A program made the translations under genes and the position numbers. The notes under the pieces were generated by a model. That model ran no database searches. It saw only the letters and a program-made list of their open reading frames with translations, and was not told where the DNA came from. From Bryobacterales bacterium (GTDB lineage Bacteria; Acidobacteriota; Terriglobia; Bryobacterales; Bryobacteraceae), in the NCBI GenBank assembly GCA_020847975.1, contig JADLBD010000242.1:1-34164 (forward strand): 34,164 bases of DNA. The letters are read 5' to 3'. This document shows positions 24,247 through 32,837 of the stretch, piece by piece (positions within the stretch are counted from its first letter, which is position 1; every line of letters starts with the position of its first letter).

Positions 24247-27200
24247 ATGCATATATTCTTCACCAGTTCAGCGATAATTTTCTCGTTACTATTCAGCCCG
24301 GCGCTGTTCGCACAGGCCGGACTCGGCTCTCTTACAGGCGCCGTCGCCGATTCGAGCGGCGCGGTAATTCCCGGCGCCGGCGTCAAGCTTCTGGAAATCG
24401 CCACGCAAGGCTCCCGGACGGTCACCAGCAATGAGGCGGGTTTGTTTAACTTCCCGTCGGTTGTGCCCGGCCGGTACACCATTACGATCACGTCCTCGGG
24501 CTTCAAGCAAAAGCAGTTGGACAACATCACCGTCAATGCGTTCCAGCAGATCGCTCTGGGGCAGATCACTCTCGAGGTCGGTGAAGGCCCGTCCTCCATC
24601 GTCACCGTTACGGCCGAACAGCAACTGGTGAAGGAATCGGGCGTCCGGTACGACACCATCCAGTCCAAACAGGTGTCCGAAATGCCCTTGAACGGGCGCA
24701 ATTGGGCCACCTTGCTGAAGGTCATTCCGGGCGCGGTGCCCACCAACACCTCCGCCATCAACGGACGTGAATATGGCTTCTACGGCTATGCCGATTACAA
24801 GATCAACGGAAAGGCCACCACGCAAACGCAGGTCAACCTGGATGGAGGCAGCATCGTTGATCACGGCAGCGACGCCAAGGTGACGGTTTCGCCCAGCCTC
24901 GAGTCCATCCAGGAAATCTCCATCCTCACCAACAATTTTCAGGCCGAGTACGGCAACCGCGGCGGCGCCGTCATCAACATTGTCACCAAAGGGGGCACGA
25001 ACCAGTTCCACGGCGTGGCCTTCGAAAACCTGCGCAACGAAGCGCTGAACGCCAACTCGTGGAACAACAATTACCTTGGAGTCAAGCGCGCGCCTTACCG
25101 TTACAATTACTTCGGCGGCAACGTCAGCGGCCCCATCAAGAAAAACAGGCTGTTCTTCTTCTATAATTTCGAGAAATACAAGCAGTTTCTGCCCAGTTCC
25201 GCCGCGCTCAGCCGCGTCCCCACGGCGGCGGAGCGCAACGGCGACTTCTCCCGGACGCTGAATGCCAACGGATCCCGTCCGGTCATCTATCAGCCCGGCT
25301 CACAGTACTCCGGAACTCCCGTTCCGATGCCGGGCAATATCGTGCCCGCATCGCAGATCATGAGCTTGGGAAAAGCGCTGATGAACGTCTATCCGTCGCC
25401 GAACTTCAATGGCGATCCCTATTACAACTACCTGTTCGAGTATCAGTCGCAGCAGCCCCGGCTTTCCCAGGTGTTCAGAGGCGACTGGAACCTCGACGAC
25501 GCAACCCGCCTGTACGTGCGCTACACCAACGACAGCGGTACCAACGTCAACCGCGGAACCTGGAACTCGGGCGCAAACTTCCCCTGGAACATGATCCAGC
25601 AGGAGCGGCCGGACCGTGCCCTGACGATCGGCGGCACGCGCACCTTCTCTCCCACTCTGGTTGTCGAGGGATTGTTCAATTGGAGCTACGACTACCCGAA
25701 CCTGACCCCCGTCTATCCGGAACAGATCGACAAGACCAAGCTGGGCCTGGGCAGCCTGCCAACCGTCTACCAGGCCAAGAGCAACCTGTTGCCGGACGTC
25801 GTCACCGGCGTCTATCCGGAATACCATTTCAACCGTCTCCCCTCATACGCGCTGGCCGACGAGTGGCAGTACTCCGGCACGGTGACCTGGACCCGCGGCA
25901 CGCACATCTTCAAGTTCGGGATGCAGCATATCCGCGATTACAAAGATGAAGTCAGCAACACCATCGACAAGGGCCTGTACAATTTCGGCGCCAGCCCCAG
26001 CCAGTTCGACACCAACTACGGCCCGTCGAACATGCTGGTGGGAGCGCTGGCCTCCTTCACCCAGTACGAGACTCTGAACCGGAAGGATTCGCTCTACAAA
26101 GATTTCCACTTCTTCGCGCAGGACTCCTTTAGGGTAAGGAAGAATTTGACCTTGGACTACGGCGTGCGCCTCTACCATATTCCGGCCGAGTATGACCGCA
26201 ATCCGGTGGCGCTCAACGATGCCGTGTTCCTGCCGAGCAAGTGGAGTGCTTCGAAGGCGCCGCGGATCTATGTGCCCAATCCAGCCAGTCCGGGCTCCGT
26301 GATTGATCCGGCCAATCCGGGTAATCCGCTCCCCTCGAACCTCGCCAGCGCGCTCCTCTATAGCGTTGTGCCCGGTTCGGGCGACACGCTGAACGGCGTC
26401 TACAAACTCGGGGAAGGCGGCATGGGCAAGGCCGGTATGCGCGACCCGAGGTTCCTGCTGGTTGCTCCGCGCGGCGGCTTCGCCTGGTCTCCCGGCGGGA
26501 GCCAAAAGACCGTCATCCGCGGCGGTTTCGGCTGGGCCTACAACCGCAATAACATTTCGCAGTACATCAACTACTTCAACAACACGATGTCGGGGGTGGC
26601 AAACCTGATCCAGACCAGCCTGACCACCATGGCCTCAACCTCCACGGTGCAGCGCATTGCCGCCAAGAGCTACGGCGTGCGCGATGAAGCGAGCCGGAAG
26701 GTCCCGACGGTTTATGATTACAGCCTCTCTGTCCAGCGCGAGTTGCCCTTCCAATTCGTGCTCGACGTAGCCTACGTCGGCAACCTTCAGCGACACCAGC
26801 CGCTCGATTTCAACCTCAACGCCCTTCCGCTGGGGACGCTGTTCAAGCAGTCGAGCCTTGATCCGCGCAGTTCCGGCGTCAACTACTACGGCCCCGTCTC
26901 GGTATCCAACTCCGGTGCTCTGCCCGGCAGCAATGCGCTGGACCCGGTCGCCCTCAGACCTTTCCAGGGCCTCGACACGCTGACCATGACGGCGAACGTC
27001 GCCAATCTCCGTCACGATTCCTTGCAGACTACCGCCAGCAAGCGCTTTGGCGGTGGCCTGACCATGGCCGTCGCCTACACCTACGGGCGCACACTGGCGC
27101 AGAACGAGAACGTCGGCCTCTATTCGTACCAGTGGAAGGACTACGCCGGTTACATCTCCGGCACCGACCGCAGGCACGTCGCCAGCATCAACTACACCTA

Positions 27201-27864
27201 TGATTTCCCGAACTTCGCGAGCCACATCCGATGGGACAACGCCGTGTCGCGCCGCGTGCTCAACGGCTGGCAGGTGGCTCACATGATGACGTTCTTCAGC
27301 GGCTTGCCGTATTCGCCTACTTACAGCATCCAGCAGGCCAACACGAGTTCCGTCATTGATTTGAACAGAATCACTCTCGGCACTCCCGACCTGGCTCCCC
27401 GGTTGGCGGTGAGCAGCGGCGCGAAGGGGTCCGGCGACCAGGCGCACCTTTTCAACGTCTCTGCGCTGAGTCCCTCGCTGGTCTACCCGCAGGGCGACGG
27501 AACCGGTCTCCGGAACTACCTGTTCGCTCCCGGGAGCTGGACCAACGACATTTCGTTCGTCAAGATCATCCGCATTCACGAGGATAAGGCCCTCGAGTTG
27601 AGGGCGAACCTCTACAACCCGTTCAATACTCCACGCCGGATGACCGTCAACTCCGGCGTCCAATACAAGGCGAAGGGCAAGACCTTCGCCGATGGCTTCA
27701 CCGTCTACAACACACCCGAGGCTTTGGCCCAGCGCCTTGCGTCCACCGGAGTGACCAATCCTCAGTCTCTTTTCAACCTCTACCGGACCGGCGCCGGCCA
27801 CATCAATCTCACCGACGTCCAACCGATGCGCATCATCGAGATCGGGCTGAAGTTCCGGTTCTGA
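24247..27864 (+). CDS. TonB-dependent outer-membrane receptor with carboxypeptidase-regulatory-like domain
   Basis: 1205 residues. The signal peptide ends near ALFAQ (about residue 23). Residues ~25-110 form a carboxypeptidase-regulatory-like beta-sandwich (GSLTGAVADSSGAVIPGAGV, read in parts, and VVPGRYTITITSSGF). A plug domain follows at about 120-245 (SEMPLNGRNWATLLKVIPG, then AEYGNRGGAVINIVTKGGTNQFHG), and the rest is a large beta-barrel. The protein ends in LKFRF, with an aromatic terminal residue as recognised by the BAM complex. Such Oar-like receptors are greatly expanded in acidobacteria and are thought to import sugars, peptides or metal complexes; the substrate is not predictable. 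The gene follows the dehydratase with 129 bases between, and has its own likely promoter. Confidence 0.93.
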   Translation: MHIFFTSSAIIFSLLFSPALFAQAGLGSLTGAVADSSGAVIPGAGVKLLEIATQGSRTVTSNEAGLFNFPSVVPGRYTITITSSGFKQKQLDNITVNAFQQIALGQITLEVGEGPSSIVTVTAEQQLVKESGVRYDTIQSKQVSEMPLNGRNWATLLKVIPGAVPTNTSAINGREYGFYGYADYKINGKATTQTQVNLDGGSIVDHGSDAKVTVSPSLESIQEISILTNNFQAEYGNRGGAVINIVTKGGTNQFHGVAFENLRNEALNANSWNNNYLGVKRAPYRYNYFGGNVSGPIKKNRLFFFYNFEKYKQFLPSSAALSRVPTAAERNGDFSRTLNANGSRPVIYQPGSQYSGTPVPMPGNIVPASQIMSLGKALMNVYPSPNFNGDPYYNYLFEYQSQQPRLSQVFRGDWNLDDATRLYVRYTNDSGTNVNRGTWNSGANFPWNMIQQERPDRALTIGGTRTFSPTLVVEGLFNWSYDYPNLTPVYPEQIDKTKLGLGSLPTVYQAKSNLLPDVVTGVYPEYHFNRLPSYALADEWQYSGTVTWTRGTHIFKFGMQHIRDYKDEVSNTIDKGLYNFGASPSQFDTNYGPSNMLVGALASFTQYETLNRKDSLYKDFHFFAQDSFRVRKNLTLDYGVRLYHIPAEYDRNPVALNDAVFLPSKWSASKAPRIYVPNPASPGSVIDPANPGNPLPSNLASALLYSVVPGSGDTLNGVYKLGEGGMGKAGMRDPRFLLVAPRGGFAWSPGGSQKTVIRGGFGWAYNRNNISQYINYFNNTMSGVANLIQTSLTTMASTSTVQRIAAKSYGVRDEASRKVPTVYDYSLSVQRELPFQFVLDVAYVGNLQRHQPLDFNLNALPLGTLFKQSSLDPRSSGVNYYGPVSVSNSGALPGSNALDPVALRPFQGLDTLTMTANVANLRHDSLQTTASKRFGGGLTMAVAYTYGRTLAQNENVGLYSYQWKDYAGYISGTDRRHVASINYTYDFPNFASHIRWDNAVSRRVLNGWQVAHMMTFFSGLPYSPTYSIQQANTSSVIDLNRITLGTPDLAPRLAVSSGAKGSGDQAHLFNVSALSPSLVYPQGDGTGLRNYLFAPGSWTNDISFVKIIRIHEDKALELRANLYNPFNTPRRMTVNSGVQYKAKGKTFADGFTVYNTPEALAQRLASTGVTNPQSLFNLYRTGAGHINLTDVQPMRIIEIGLKFRF

Positions 27865-27918
27865 CCACTAACCGTGCGGCATTGCGCCTTGAACGCAGTG
27901 GCCGCAGGTTCATGATTT

Positions 27919-27944
27919 CAGGGAACATTGACGAATGTTCCCTG
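27919..27944. promoter_or_regulatory. Perfect 11-bp inverted repeat downstream of the TonB receptor
   Basis: CAGGGAACATT (27919-27929) and AATGTTCCCTG (27934-27944) surround a GACG loop. There is no T tract after it on the plus strand (CAGAGGATCG). It may be a terminator of unusual type, an RNA-processing hairpin or an operator. Further on, GAACTTT (28093-28099) and AAAGTTC (28107-28113) form a second, 7-bp hairpin upstream of the next gene. The region between 27865 and 28152 shows no credible gene. Confidence 0.6.
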
Positions 27945-28152
27945 CAGAGGATCGTCCCGCGGCGGCCTGTGCGGAAGAGCATTTTCAGGGCGGTGTGACG
28001 GATGTCATTCCGCCCCGATGCTGCCGCCCCAAGCCCAAGGACCTCGGCTACCCTTACGAATCCTGGCTGGTCATCAACAAAACGATGACCTAGAACTTTC
28101 GAGGCTAAAGTTCCATAACGGCATGGCCGATCTCTTTCCACGAAGGAGACCC

Positions 28153-28743
28153 ATGACTCGAAACCTCGTTTGCGGATTCATTCTGGTGGCGGCCGCGGCC
28201 AGTGCCGCTTCCTGGCCCCATCTTCCGTTCAAGAAGTCGAAAGATGCCGCCTCGACGGCAGCCAAAGCGAAGTCAGAACCCAAACAGGGGTTTGACAGCG
28301 TCTACACGGGTGGAACCATCGCGGCCATTCCCCAATTCAGCAACGGCAGGCTGGACCTTACCGACAGGAAAACGCTCCAGTTCCACTACGGAAAGCCCAC
28401 CTGGTCTCTCAGCTACTCCCGCGTCACCAGCATCGAGGTGGCGGATAAAAAGCAGGCCCGGCTGCTGTCGGTGCCAAAGCTCATGAAAGACAAGCGCGTC
28501 TTCACCATCGGGTTCGAGAACGACAAAGGTCAGAAGCAGAACATGGTTCTGGAACTTCCCGTCAATGTCGCGCTGGAAGCTCTGCCCCTGCTCGAAGAGC
28601 GCACCGGACGCGCCGCGGTGGTGGAAGGCGCGATGAACCCCGACGGCTGGTGGGGAGACCGCTACTGGCGCACCGCCCGCAACACCCAGGTATGGGACGA
28701 AGCTACCGGAGCCAACAAGAGCGTCGCTCAGGCAAAAGATTAA
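28153..28743 (+). CDS. Exported protein with PH-like core, unknown function
   Basis: 196 residues from an ATG with an AAGGAGA ribosome binding site; the frame is open upstream to 27928 but that part is not protein-like. Residues 1-18 are a signal peptide (NLVCGFILVAAAASA). Residues ~45-150 contain GRLDLTDRKTLQFHYG, SYSRVTSIEVADKK and RVFTIGFENDKGQKQNMVLEL, the alternation of strands seen in bacterial PH-like domains. A helix LEALPLLEERTG follows, which is how those domains end. The C-terminus is Trp- and Gly-rich (DGWWGDRYWRTARN). From memory, similar short exported proteins with a GFxDxxG strand occur widely in acidobacteria without known function. A strong hairpin terminator follows the stop. 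Confidence 0.7.
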   Translation: MTRNLVCGFILVAAAASAASWPHLPFKKSKDAASTAAKAKSEPKQGFDSVYTGGTIAAIPQFSNGRLDLTDRKTLQFHYGKPTWSLSYSRVTSIEVADKKQARLLSVPKLMKDKRVFTIGFENDKGQKQNMVLELPVNVALEALPLLEERTGRAAVVEGAMNPDGWWGDRYWRTARNTQVWDEATGANKSVAQAKD

Positions 28744-28769
28744 CTTCCGCCAAACAACGGGGAGAGGGC

Positions 28770-28804
28770 ACAAGGCGCGCGTCCAATGCGGACGCGCGCC
28801 TTGT
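28770..28804 (+). terminator. Strong hairpin terminator
   Basis: ACAAGGCGCGCGTCC (28770-28784) pairs perfectly with GGACGCGCGCCTTGT (28790-28804) over a 5-base AATGC loop: 15 base pairs, very GC rich. CGCATTTT follows. It separates the small exported protein gene from the amidohydrolase operon. Confidence 0.75.
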
Positions 28805-28835
28805 CGCATTTTGAAGCCTTCACCGGAGGGTCCTC

Positions 28836-28841
28836 TATAAT
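28836..28841 (+). promoter_or_regulatory. Consensus -10 box of the amidohydrolase operon
   Basis: A perfect TATAAT lies 14 bases before the ATG at 28856. TTGAAG at 28811-28816 is a possible -35 with a long 19-base spacer. Transcription would start around 28848, leaving about 8 bases of leader with no Shine-Dalgarno sequence, so the first gene may be translated from a nearly leaderless mRNA. Confidence 0.45.
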
Positions 28842-28855
28842 ACAGGGATCACTCT

Positions 28856-30175
28856 ATGAAATACCGGGTCCTGGCGCTTGCATGTTCCCTGCTGCTATTG
28901 GCAGGCGAGACCGTTGCGGAAGTTCCGTCCGTGGTCGCCATCCGCGGCGCCCGCATCGTGACCGTCAGCGGTCCGGTGATTGCCCGCGGCGCCGTCATCC
29001 TGCGCGACGGCTTGATTGAAGCCGTTGGCGATGCCCAGCCTCCCCCCGGCGCCTGGATCATCGACGGAGAGGGTCTCACGGTCTATCCCGGCTTGCTCGA
29101 CGCGCTCAGCACGCTTGGTCTCCCGAACATGCCCTCCCTGAACGGAACGGGCCGCCCCACCGCCGCGCGTCCTCAAGGCGCCCCCGCGCCCGTCGCCAGG
29201 GGACCGGAGGATCGGCCGTTGAACACCAGCTACTTACGGGCTGCCGACGAATTGTCTCCCTCTGACCGCCGCCTCGAGGCTGCCCGCAATGCAGGGTTTA
29301 CCGGAGCAGTCACCTTCCCCACGCAAGGCGTCTTCGCCGGCCAGGGCGCGGTGATCGATCTCGCCGGCAAACGCCCGGGCGAGATGGTGGTCCAGTCCCC
29401 GGCCGGCCTCTACCTCACCATGCGCAACGGCGGCTTCGGCAGCGGATACCCCTCCTCGTTGATGGGCGTCATCGCCTACATCCGCCAGATCTATCTGGAT
29501 ACCGGCCAATACAAGACCGCGAAGGCGATCTACGCCGCGCATCCCCAAGGATTGAAGCGTCCGGAATACGACAAGTGGCTCGAAGGCGTTCTCGATGCTC
29601 CGCGGGTTCTCCTGCCTGCCAGGGACCCGAAGGAAATCGAGCGCATGCTGCGGCTCGGCGAAGAGTTGAAACTGAAGGTGCTCTTGTATGGCCTGGCCGA
29701 GGCGTTTCGTGCGCCGGACATCTTGAAGCAGCACAATGCCCAGGTGCTTGTGAACCTTCGCTGGCCGGAGAAGCCGCGAGGCGCGGACCCGGAAGCGGAG
29801 GAGACTCTGCGTGACCTCGAGACGCGGGACCTGTCGCCTTCCACTCCCGCCGCGCTGGTGAAAGCCGGAGTAAAGTTCGCTTTCTACGCCGGCGCGCTCG
29901 AGAAACCTTCCGATGTGGCGGCGGCCGTCCGGCGGGCGATGAACGCCGGCCTATCCCACGACGACGCCGTGCGAGCCTTGACGCTGAACGTGGCCGAACT
30001 CTATGGCGTCTCGGACCGCCTGGGCAGCGTCGAAAAAGGAAAGATCGCAAACCTTGTGGTGACGAAGGGCGACCTCTTCCGCGACAAGACAGAAGTGAAG
30101 TACGTGTTCGTGGATGGGATCAAGTATGAGCCGGCAGCGGAAGCGCCTGCGCCGGCGCCGGAGGTGACGCGATGA
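28856..30175 (+). CDS. Amidohydrolase-family protein lacking the HxH metal motif (first of trio)
   Basis: 439 residues with a signal peptide (about 1-21). The fold is recognisable from the N-terminal beta-sandwich (VVAIRGARIVTVSGPVIARGAVILRDGLIEAVGD, read in parts) and from the C-terminal GSVEKGKIANLVVTKGDLF with a final VFVDG strand. The metal-binding motif, usually PGLIDxHxH, is PGLLDALST here, with Leu84 and Thr86 in place of the two His. The segment where active members have GTDS is KFAFYAGALEKPS. The reading frame is complete, and it is followed by an ATGA-coupled second amidohydrolase. It is therefore probably a non-catalytic partner or a binding protein rather than a pseudogene (inference). 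Confidence 0.85.
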   Translation: MKYRVLALACSLLLLAGETVAEVPSVVAIRGARIVTVSGPVIARGAVILRDGLIEAVGDAQPPPGAWIIDGEGLTVYPGLLDALSTLGLPNMPSLNGTGRPTAARPQGAPAPVARGPEDRPLNTSYLRAADELSPSDRRLEAARNAGFTGAVTFPTQGVFAGQGAVIDLAGKRPGEMVVQSPAGLYLTMRNGGFGSGYPSSLMGVIAYIRQIYLDTGQYKTAKAIYAAHPQGLKRPEYDKWLEGVLDAPRVLLPARDPKEIERMLRLGEELKLKVLLYGLAEAFRAPDILKQHNAQVLVNLRWPEKPRGADPEAEETLRDLETRDLSPSTPAALVKAGVKFAFYAGALEKPSDVAAAVRRAMNAGLSHDDAVRALTLNVAELYGVSDRLGSVEKGKIANLVVTKGDLFRDKTEVKYVFVDGIKYEPAAEAPAPAPEVTR

Positions 30176-31512
30176 CAAAGCTCCTTTGGGCCGGTCTGGC
30201 GGCGGGCATCACCCTGCTGGCCGCCCCTCCCGTTGTCATTCAAAATGCGCATGTCCTCACGGTAACCAGGGGAGCCTTCAGCGGCGCCGTGGTCGTGAAG
30301 GACGGCAAGATTGCCGAAGCCGCCGAAAAGGTGATGATCCCGCCGGGCGCGCAGGTCATCGACGCCGGCGGGCAATACCTCATGCCGGGGATCATCGATT
30401 GCCACTCCCACATCGCCGCCGATTCCATCAACGAAGGCGCGGCTTCGGTCTCCTCAATGGTCGGCATTGAAGATGTTCTGAATCCCGACGACATCTCCAT
30501 CTACCGCGCGCTGGCCGGTGGAGTCACCACCGCCAACATCCTCCACGGCAGCGCCAACTCCATCGGCGGCAAGTGCACCGTCATCAAGATGCGCTGGGGC
30601 AAAGACGCGGACGGCCTCAAGTTCCAAGGAGCCATGCCGGGCATCAAGTTCGCTCTCGGCGAGAATCCAAAGCGGCAGGGAATGGCTGAGGGACTCTTTG
30701 GCGTGGCGCAGCGCAACCTCCGCTACCCCGGAACGCGAATGGGCGTCGAAGACGTCATCCGCGAGGCCTTCACCCAAGCCAAGGCGTATCAGGCCGAGTG
30801 GAAGGAATACGAGGCGAAGAAGAACCGCGGCGAGACCGTCATTCCGCCGCGCCGGAACCTGAAGCTCGAACCGCTCGTCGAAGTCCTCGAAGGCAAGCGC
30901 TTCGTCCACGCGCACTGCTACCGCGCCGACGAGATCCTCATGCTGCTGCGCGTCGCCGACGAATTCGGATTCAAAATCCGCACCCTGCAACATGTGCTCG
31001 AGGGCTACAAGGTAGCGAGCGAGATCGCCGCCCACGGCGCGGGCGCATCCACTTTCAGCGACTGGTGGAGCTACAAGGTGGAAGCCTATGACGCCATTCC
31101 CTACAACGCGGCCATCATGGTGCGAAAAGGCGTGCTCGTCAGCCTGAACTCGGATTCCGGCGAGTTGATGCGCCGCCTCAACACGGAAGCCGCCAAGACG
31201 ATGAAATACGGTGGCCTCACCGAAACCGAAGCGCTCTCGCTCATCACCATCAATCCGGCAAAGCAATTGAAAATTGATGACCGCGTGGGATCGATCGAGG
31301 TGGGCAAAGATGCCGACCTCGTCCTCTTCGACAAACATCCGCTCTCGAGTTATGCCAAAGTCCAGAAGGTCTTCATCGACGGCGCGGTCTATTTTGACCG
31401 CGACAAGGACTTGAGCCAGAGGCCGCTGCGGGAGTTGAAGAAGAAGAGCCTCGAGGAAAAGGAAAAGAAGAACGCCCCGCCGCAAAAGAAGGAAAACCGG
31501 AGGCCCGAATGA
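30172..31512 (+). CDS. Amidohydrolase with intact metal site (second of trio)
   Basis: 446 residues starting on an ATGA overlap. Residues 1-18 are a signal peptide. The motif PGIIDCHSHIA places His78 and His80 correctly. Further His-containing segments are VHAHCYRADE and TLQHVLEGYK, and the catalytic Asp is likely in LNSDSGE. It ends in a Lys-rich tail (ELKKKSLEEKEKKNAPP and onwards). This is the only one of the three neighbours with a complete set, so it is probably the catalytic member, acting in the periplasm. Substrate unknown; cyclic ureides, imides and peptides are all possible in the family. Next gene starts on another ATGA. Confidence 0.88.
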   Translation: MTKLLWAGLAAGITLLAAPPVVIQNAHVLTVTRGAFSGAVVVKDGKIAEAAEKVMIPPGAQVIDAGGQYLMPGIIDCHSHIAADSINEGAASVSSMVGIEDVLNPDDISIYRALAGGVTTANILHGSANSIGGKCTVIKMRWGKDADGLKFQGAMPGIKFALGENPKRQGMAEGLFGVAQRNLRYPGTRMGVEDVIREAFTQAKAYQAEWKEYEAKKNRGETVIPPRRNLKLEPLVEVLEGKRFVHAHCYRADEILMLLRVADEFGFKIRTLQHVLEGYKVASEIAAHGAGASTFSDWWSYKVEAYDAIPYNAAIMVRKGVLVSLNSDSGELMRRLNTEAAKTMKYGGLTETEALSLITINPAKQLKIDDRVGSIEVGKDADLVLFDKHPLSSYAKVQKVFIDGAVYFDRDKDLSQRPLRELKKKSLEEKEKKNAPPQKKENRRPE

Positions 31513-32762
31513 AGTCGATTCCCTTACTGATGGCGGCCGCCGCAACCCTCTGGGGCGCATCGGACGACAGTTTTCTCATCCGCGGGGTAGCCGTATACCC
31601 AGTGACCGGACCAGCCATGGAAAACGCCTCGCTGCTCGTGCTGGATGGCAGAATCGCCGAAGTCGGCGCGAAGGTTGCCTCGCCCAGGGGCGTGCGTGTC
31701 ATCGACGGCAAAGGACTGCGCGTCTACCCCGGCATGATCGATTCCGCAACGGAAGTGGGGATGTCGGAGATCGGCGCCGTGGGCGTCACCAACGACGTGC
31801 GCGAATTAGGTGATTTCAAACCCCAATTGCGCGCGGGGGTTGCGGTGAATCCCTCGAGTGAGCACATTCCGGTCATTCGCGCCAACGGCATCACCGCGGC
31901 CATGGCGGTCCCCGACGGCGGCGTGATTGCCGGCCAGGCTTCCCTGATGCGCCTCGACGGCTGGACCTGGGAGGAGATGGCCGTGAAACTGGATGCCGCG
32001 CTCCATCTCAACTTCCCCGTCATCACCACCCGCCGGCTCCCTGGAGCCGCCGCCTCGTTCAGCGACGCGAAACGGGATTACGAACGGCGTTTGAAGCAGC
32101 TCGATGAGTATCTGGAAGAAGCCCGGCGATACCGGACGGCGAAAAAGGCCGGCGGGCCTGACTTCCGTACCGACCTCCAATTTGAAGCGATGCTCCCGGT
32201 CCTCGAAGGGAAGGTGCCGTTGATGGTGAGCGCCGTCCGGGAGCGCGAAATCAAGGCGGCCGTCGAGTGGGCGGAAAAACAGAAGCTCCGCCTCGTGCTC
32301 TCCGAGGTCCGCAAGCCCGGCGCCATGTTGGCCGAACTGAAAGCCAGGAATATCCCCGTCATTCTCGGGCCCACACAGGATCTTCCCCTCGAGCACGACG
32401 ACCCCTACGACGCCGCCTTCACCCTGCCCGCGGAGCTATACAAGGCGGGAGTCAAGTTCGCCTTTGGCAGCTTCGGCAATCAGTTTTCACGCAACCTGCC
32501 TTATCAGGCCGCCACTGCCGTCGCCTTTGGGCTCCCCTATGACGAGGCGCTCAAATCCGTCACGCTCTACCCGGCCGGGATTTGGGGCGTCAGCGCGGAA
32601 ATGGGCTCCATTGAGAAGGGCAAGCGGGCTGACCTCATGGTGACGGATGGAGACCCGCTCGAGGTCAAGACCCAAGTCCGGCGCCTCTTCATCAAGGGCA
32701 AGGAAGTGGATCTCGAAAGCAAGCACACGCGCCTCTACAAGAAATACCTCGCCCGCCCGTAA
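31509..32762 (+). CDS. Amidohydrolase-family protein lacking the HxH metal motif (third of trio)
   Basis: 417 residues starting on an ATGA overlap with the previous gene. Signal peptide at about 1-17. The family's beta-sandwich and C-terminal ISxE-type segments are present (AEMGSIEKGKRADLMVTDGDPL, read in parts). The metal motif is PGMIDSATEVG, with Ala80 and Glu82 at the two His positions. The Asp segment is replaced by FAFGSFGNQFS. Besides this it has the segments RANGITAAMAVPDGGVIAGQ and RLDGWTWEEM. From memory these recur in a group of exported amidohydrolase-like proteins. Together with the first gene it forms a non-catalytic pair around the active second gene. The TonB receptor gene follows after 75 bases. 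Confidence 0.85.
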   Translation: MKSIPLLMAAAATLWGASDDSFLIRGVAVYPVTGPAMENASLLVLDGRIAEVGAKVASPRGVRVIDGKGLRVYPGMIDSATEVGMSEIGAVGVTNDVRELGDFKPQLRAGVAVNPSSEHIPVIRANGITAAMAVPDGGVIAGQASLMRLDGWTWEEMAVKLDAALHLNFPVITTRRLPGAAASFSDAKRDYERRLKQLDEYLEEARRYRTAKKAGGPDFRTDLQFEAMLPVLEGKVPLMVSAVREREIKAAVEWAEKQKLRLVLSEVRKPGAMLAELKARNIPVILGPTQDLPLEHDDPYDAAFTLPAELYKAGVKFAFGSFGNQFSRNLPYQAATAVAFGLPYDEALKSVTLYPAGIWGVSAEMGSIEKGKRADLMVTDGDPLEVKTQVRRLFIKGKEVDLESKHTRLYKKYLARP

Positions 32763-32781
32763 CAACGGCGTCGCCGAAGTG

Positions 32782-32812
32782 TTGTGGAATCGCAACAAAA
32801 ATTCGCTACAAT
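32782..32812 (+). promoter_or_regulatory. Candidate promoter of the second TonB receptor
   Basis: TTGTGG at 32782-32787 and TACAAT at 32807-32812 are separated by 19 bases. The -10 is good; the -35 is weak and the spacing long. The start at 32838 would then have a leader of about 20 bases containing the AGGAGG at 32825-32830. Confidence 0.4.
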
Positions 32813-32837
32813 AGCCAACCTGTCAGGAGGTTACTGC

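Noticed and set aside
26635..27822. 395-codon minus-strand frame opposite the TonB receptor
   Set aside because: Valine/glycine-rich shadow of the receptor coding strand; no start signal or motif.
27928..28152. Extension of the small exported protein to 27928
   Set aside because: The ATG at 28153 has a good ribosome binding site and is directly followed by a signal peptide; the extension would bury the signal peptide.
32766..32776. CGGCG-T-CGCCG palindrome after the amidohydrolase operon
   Set aside because: A one-base loop cannot form an RNA hairpin, and there is no T tract, so it was not called a terminator.
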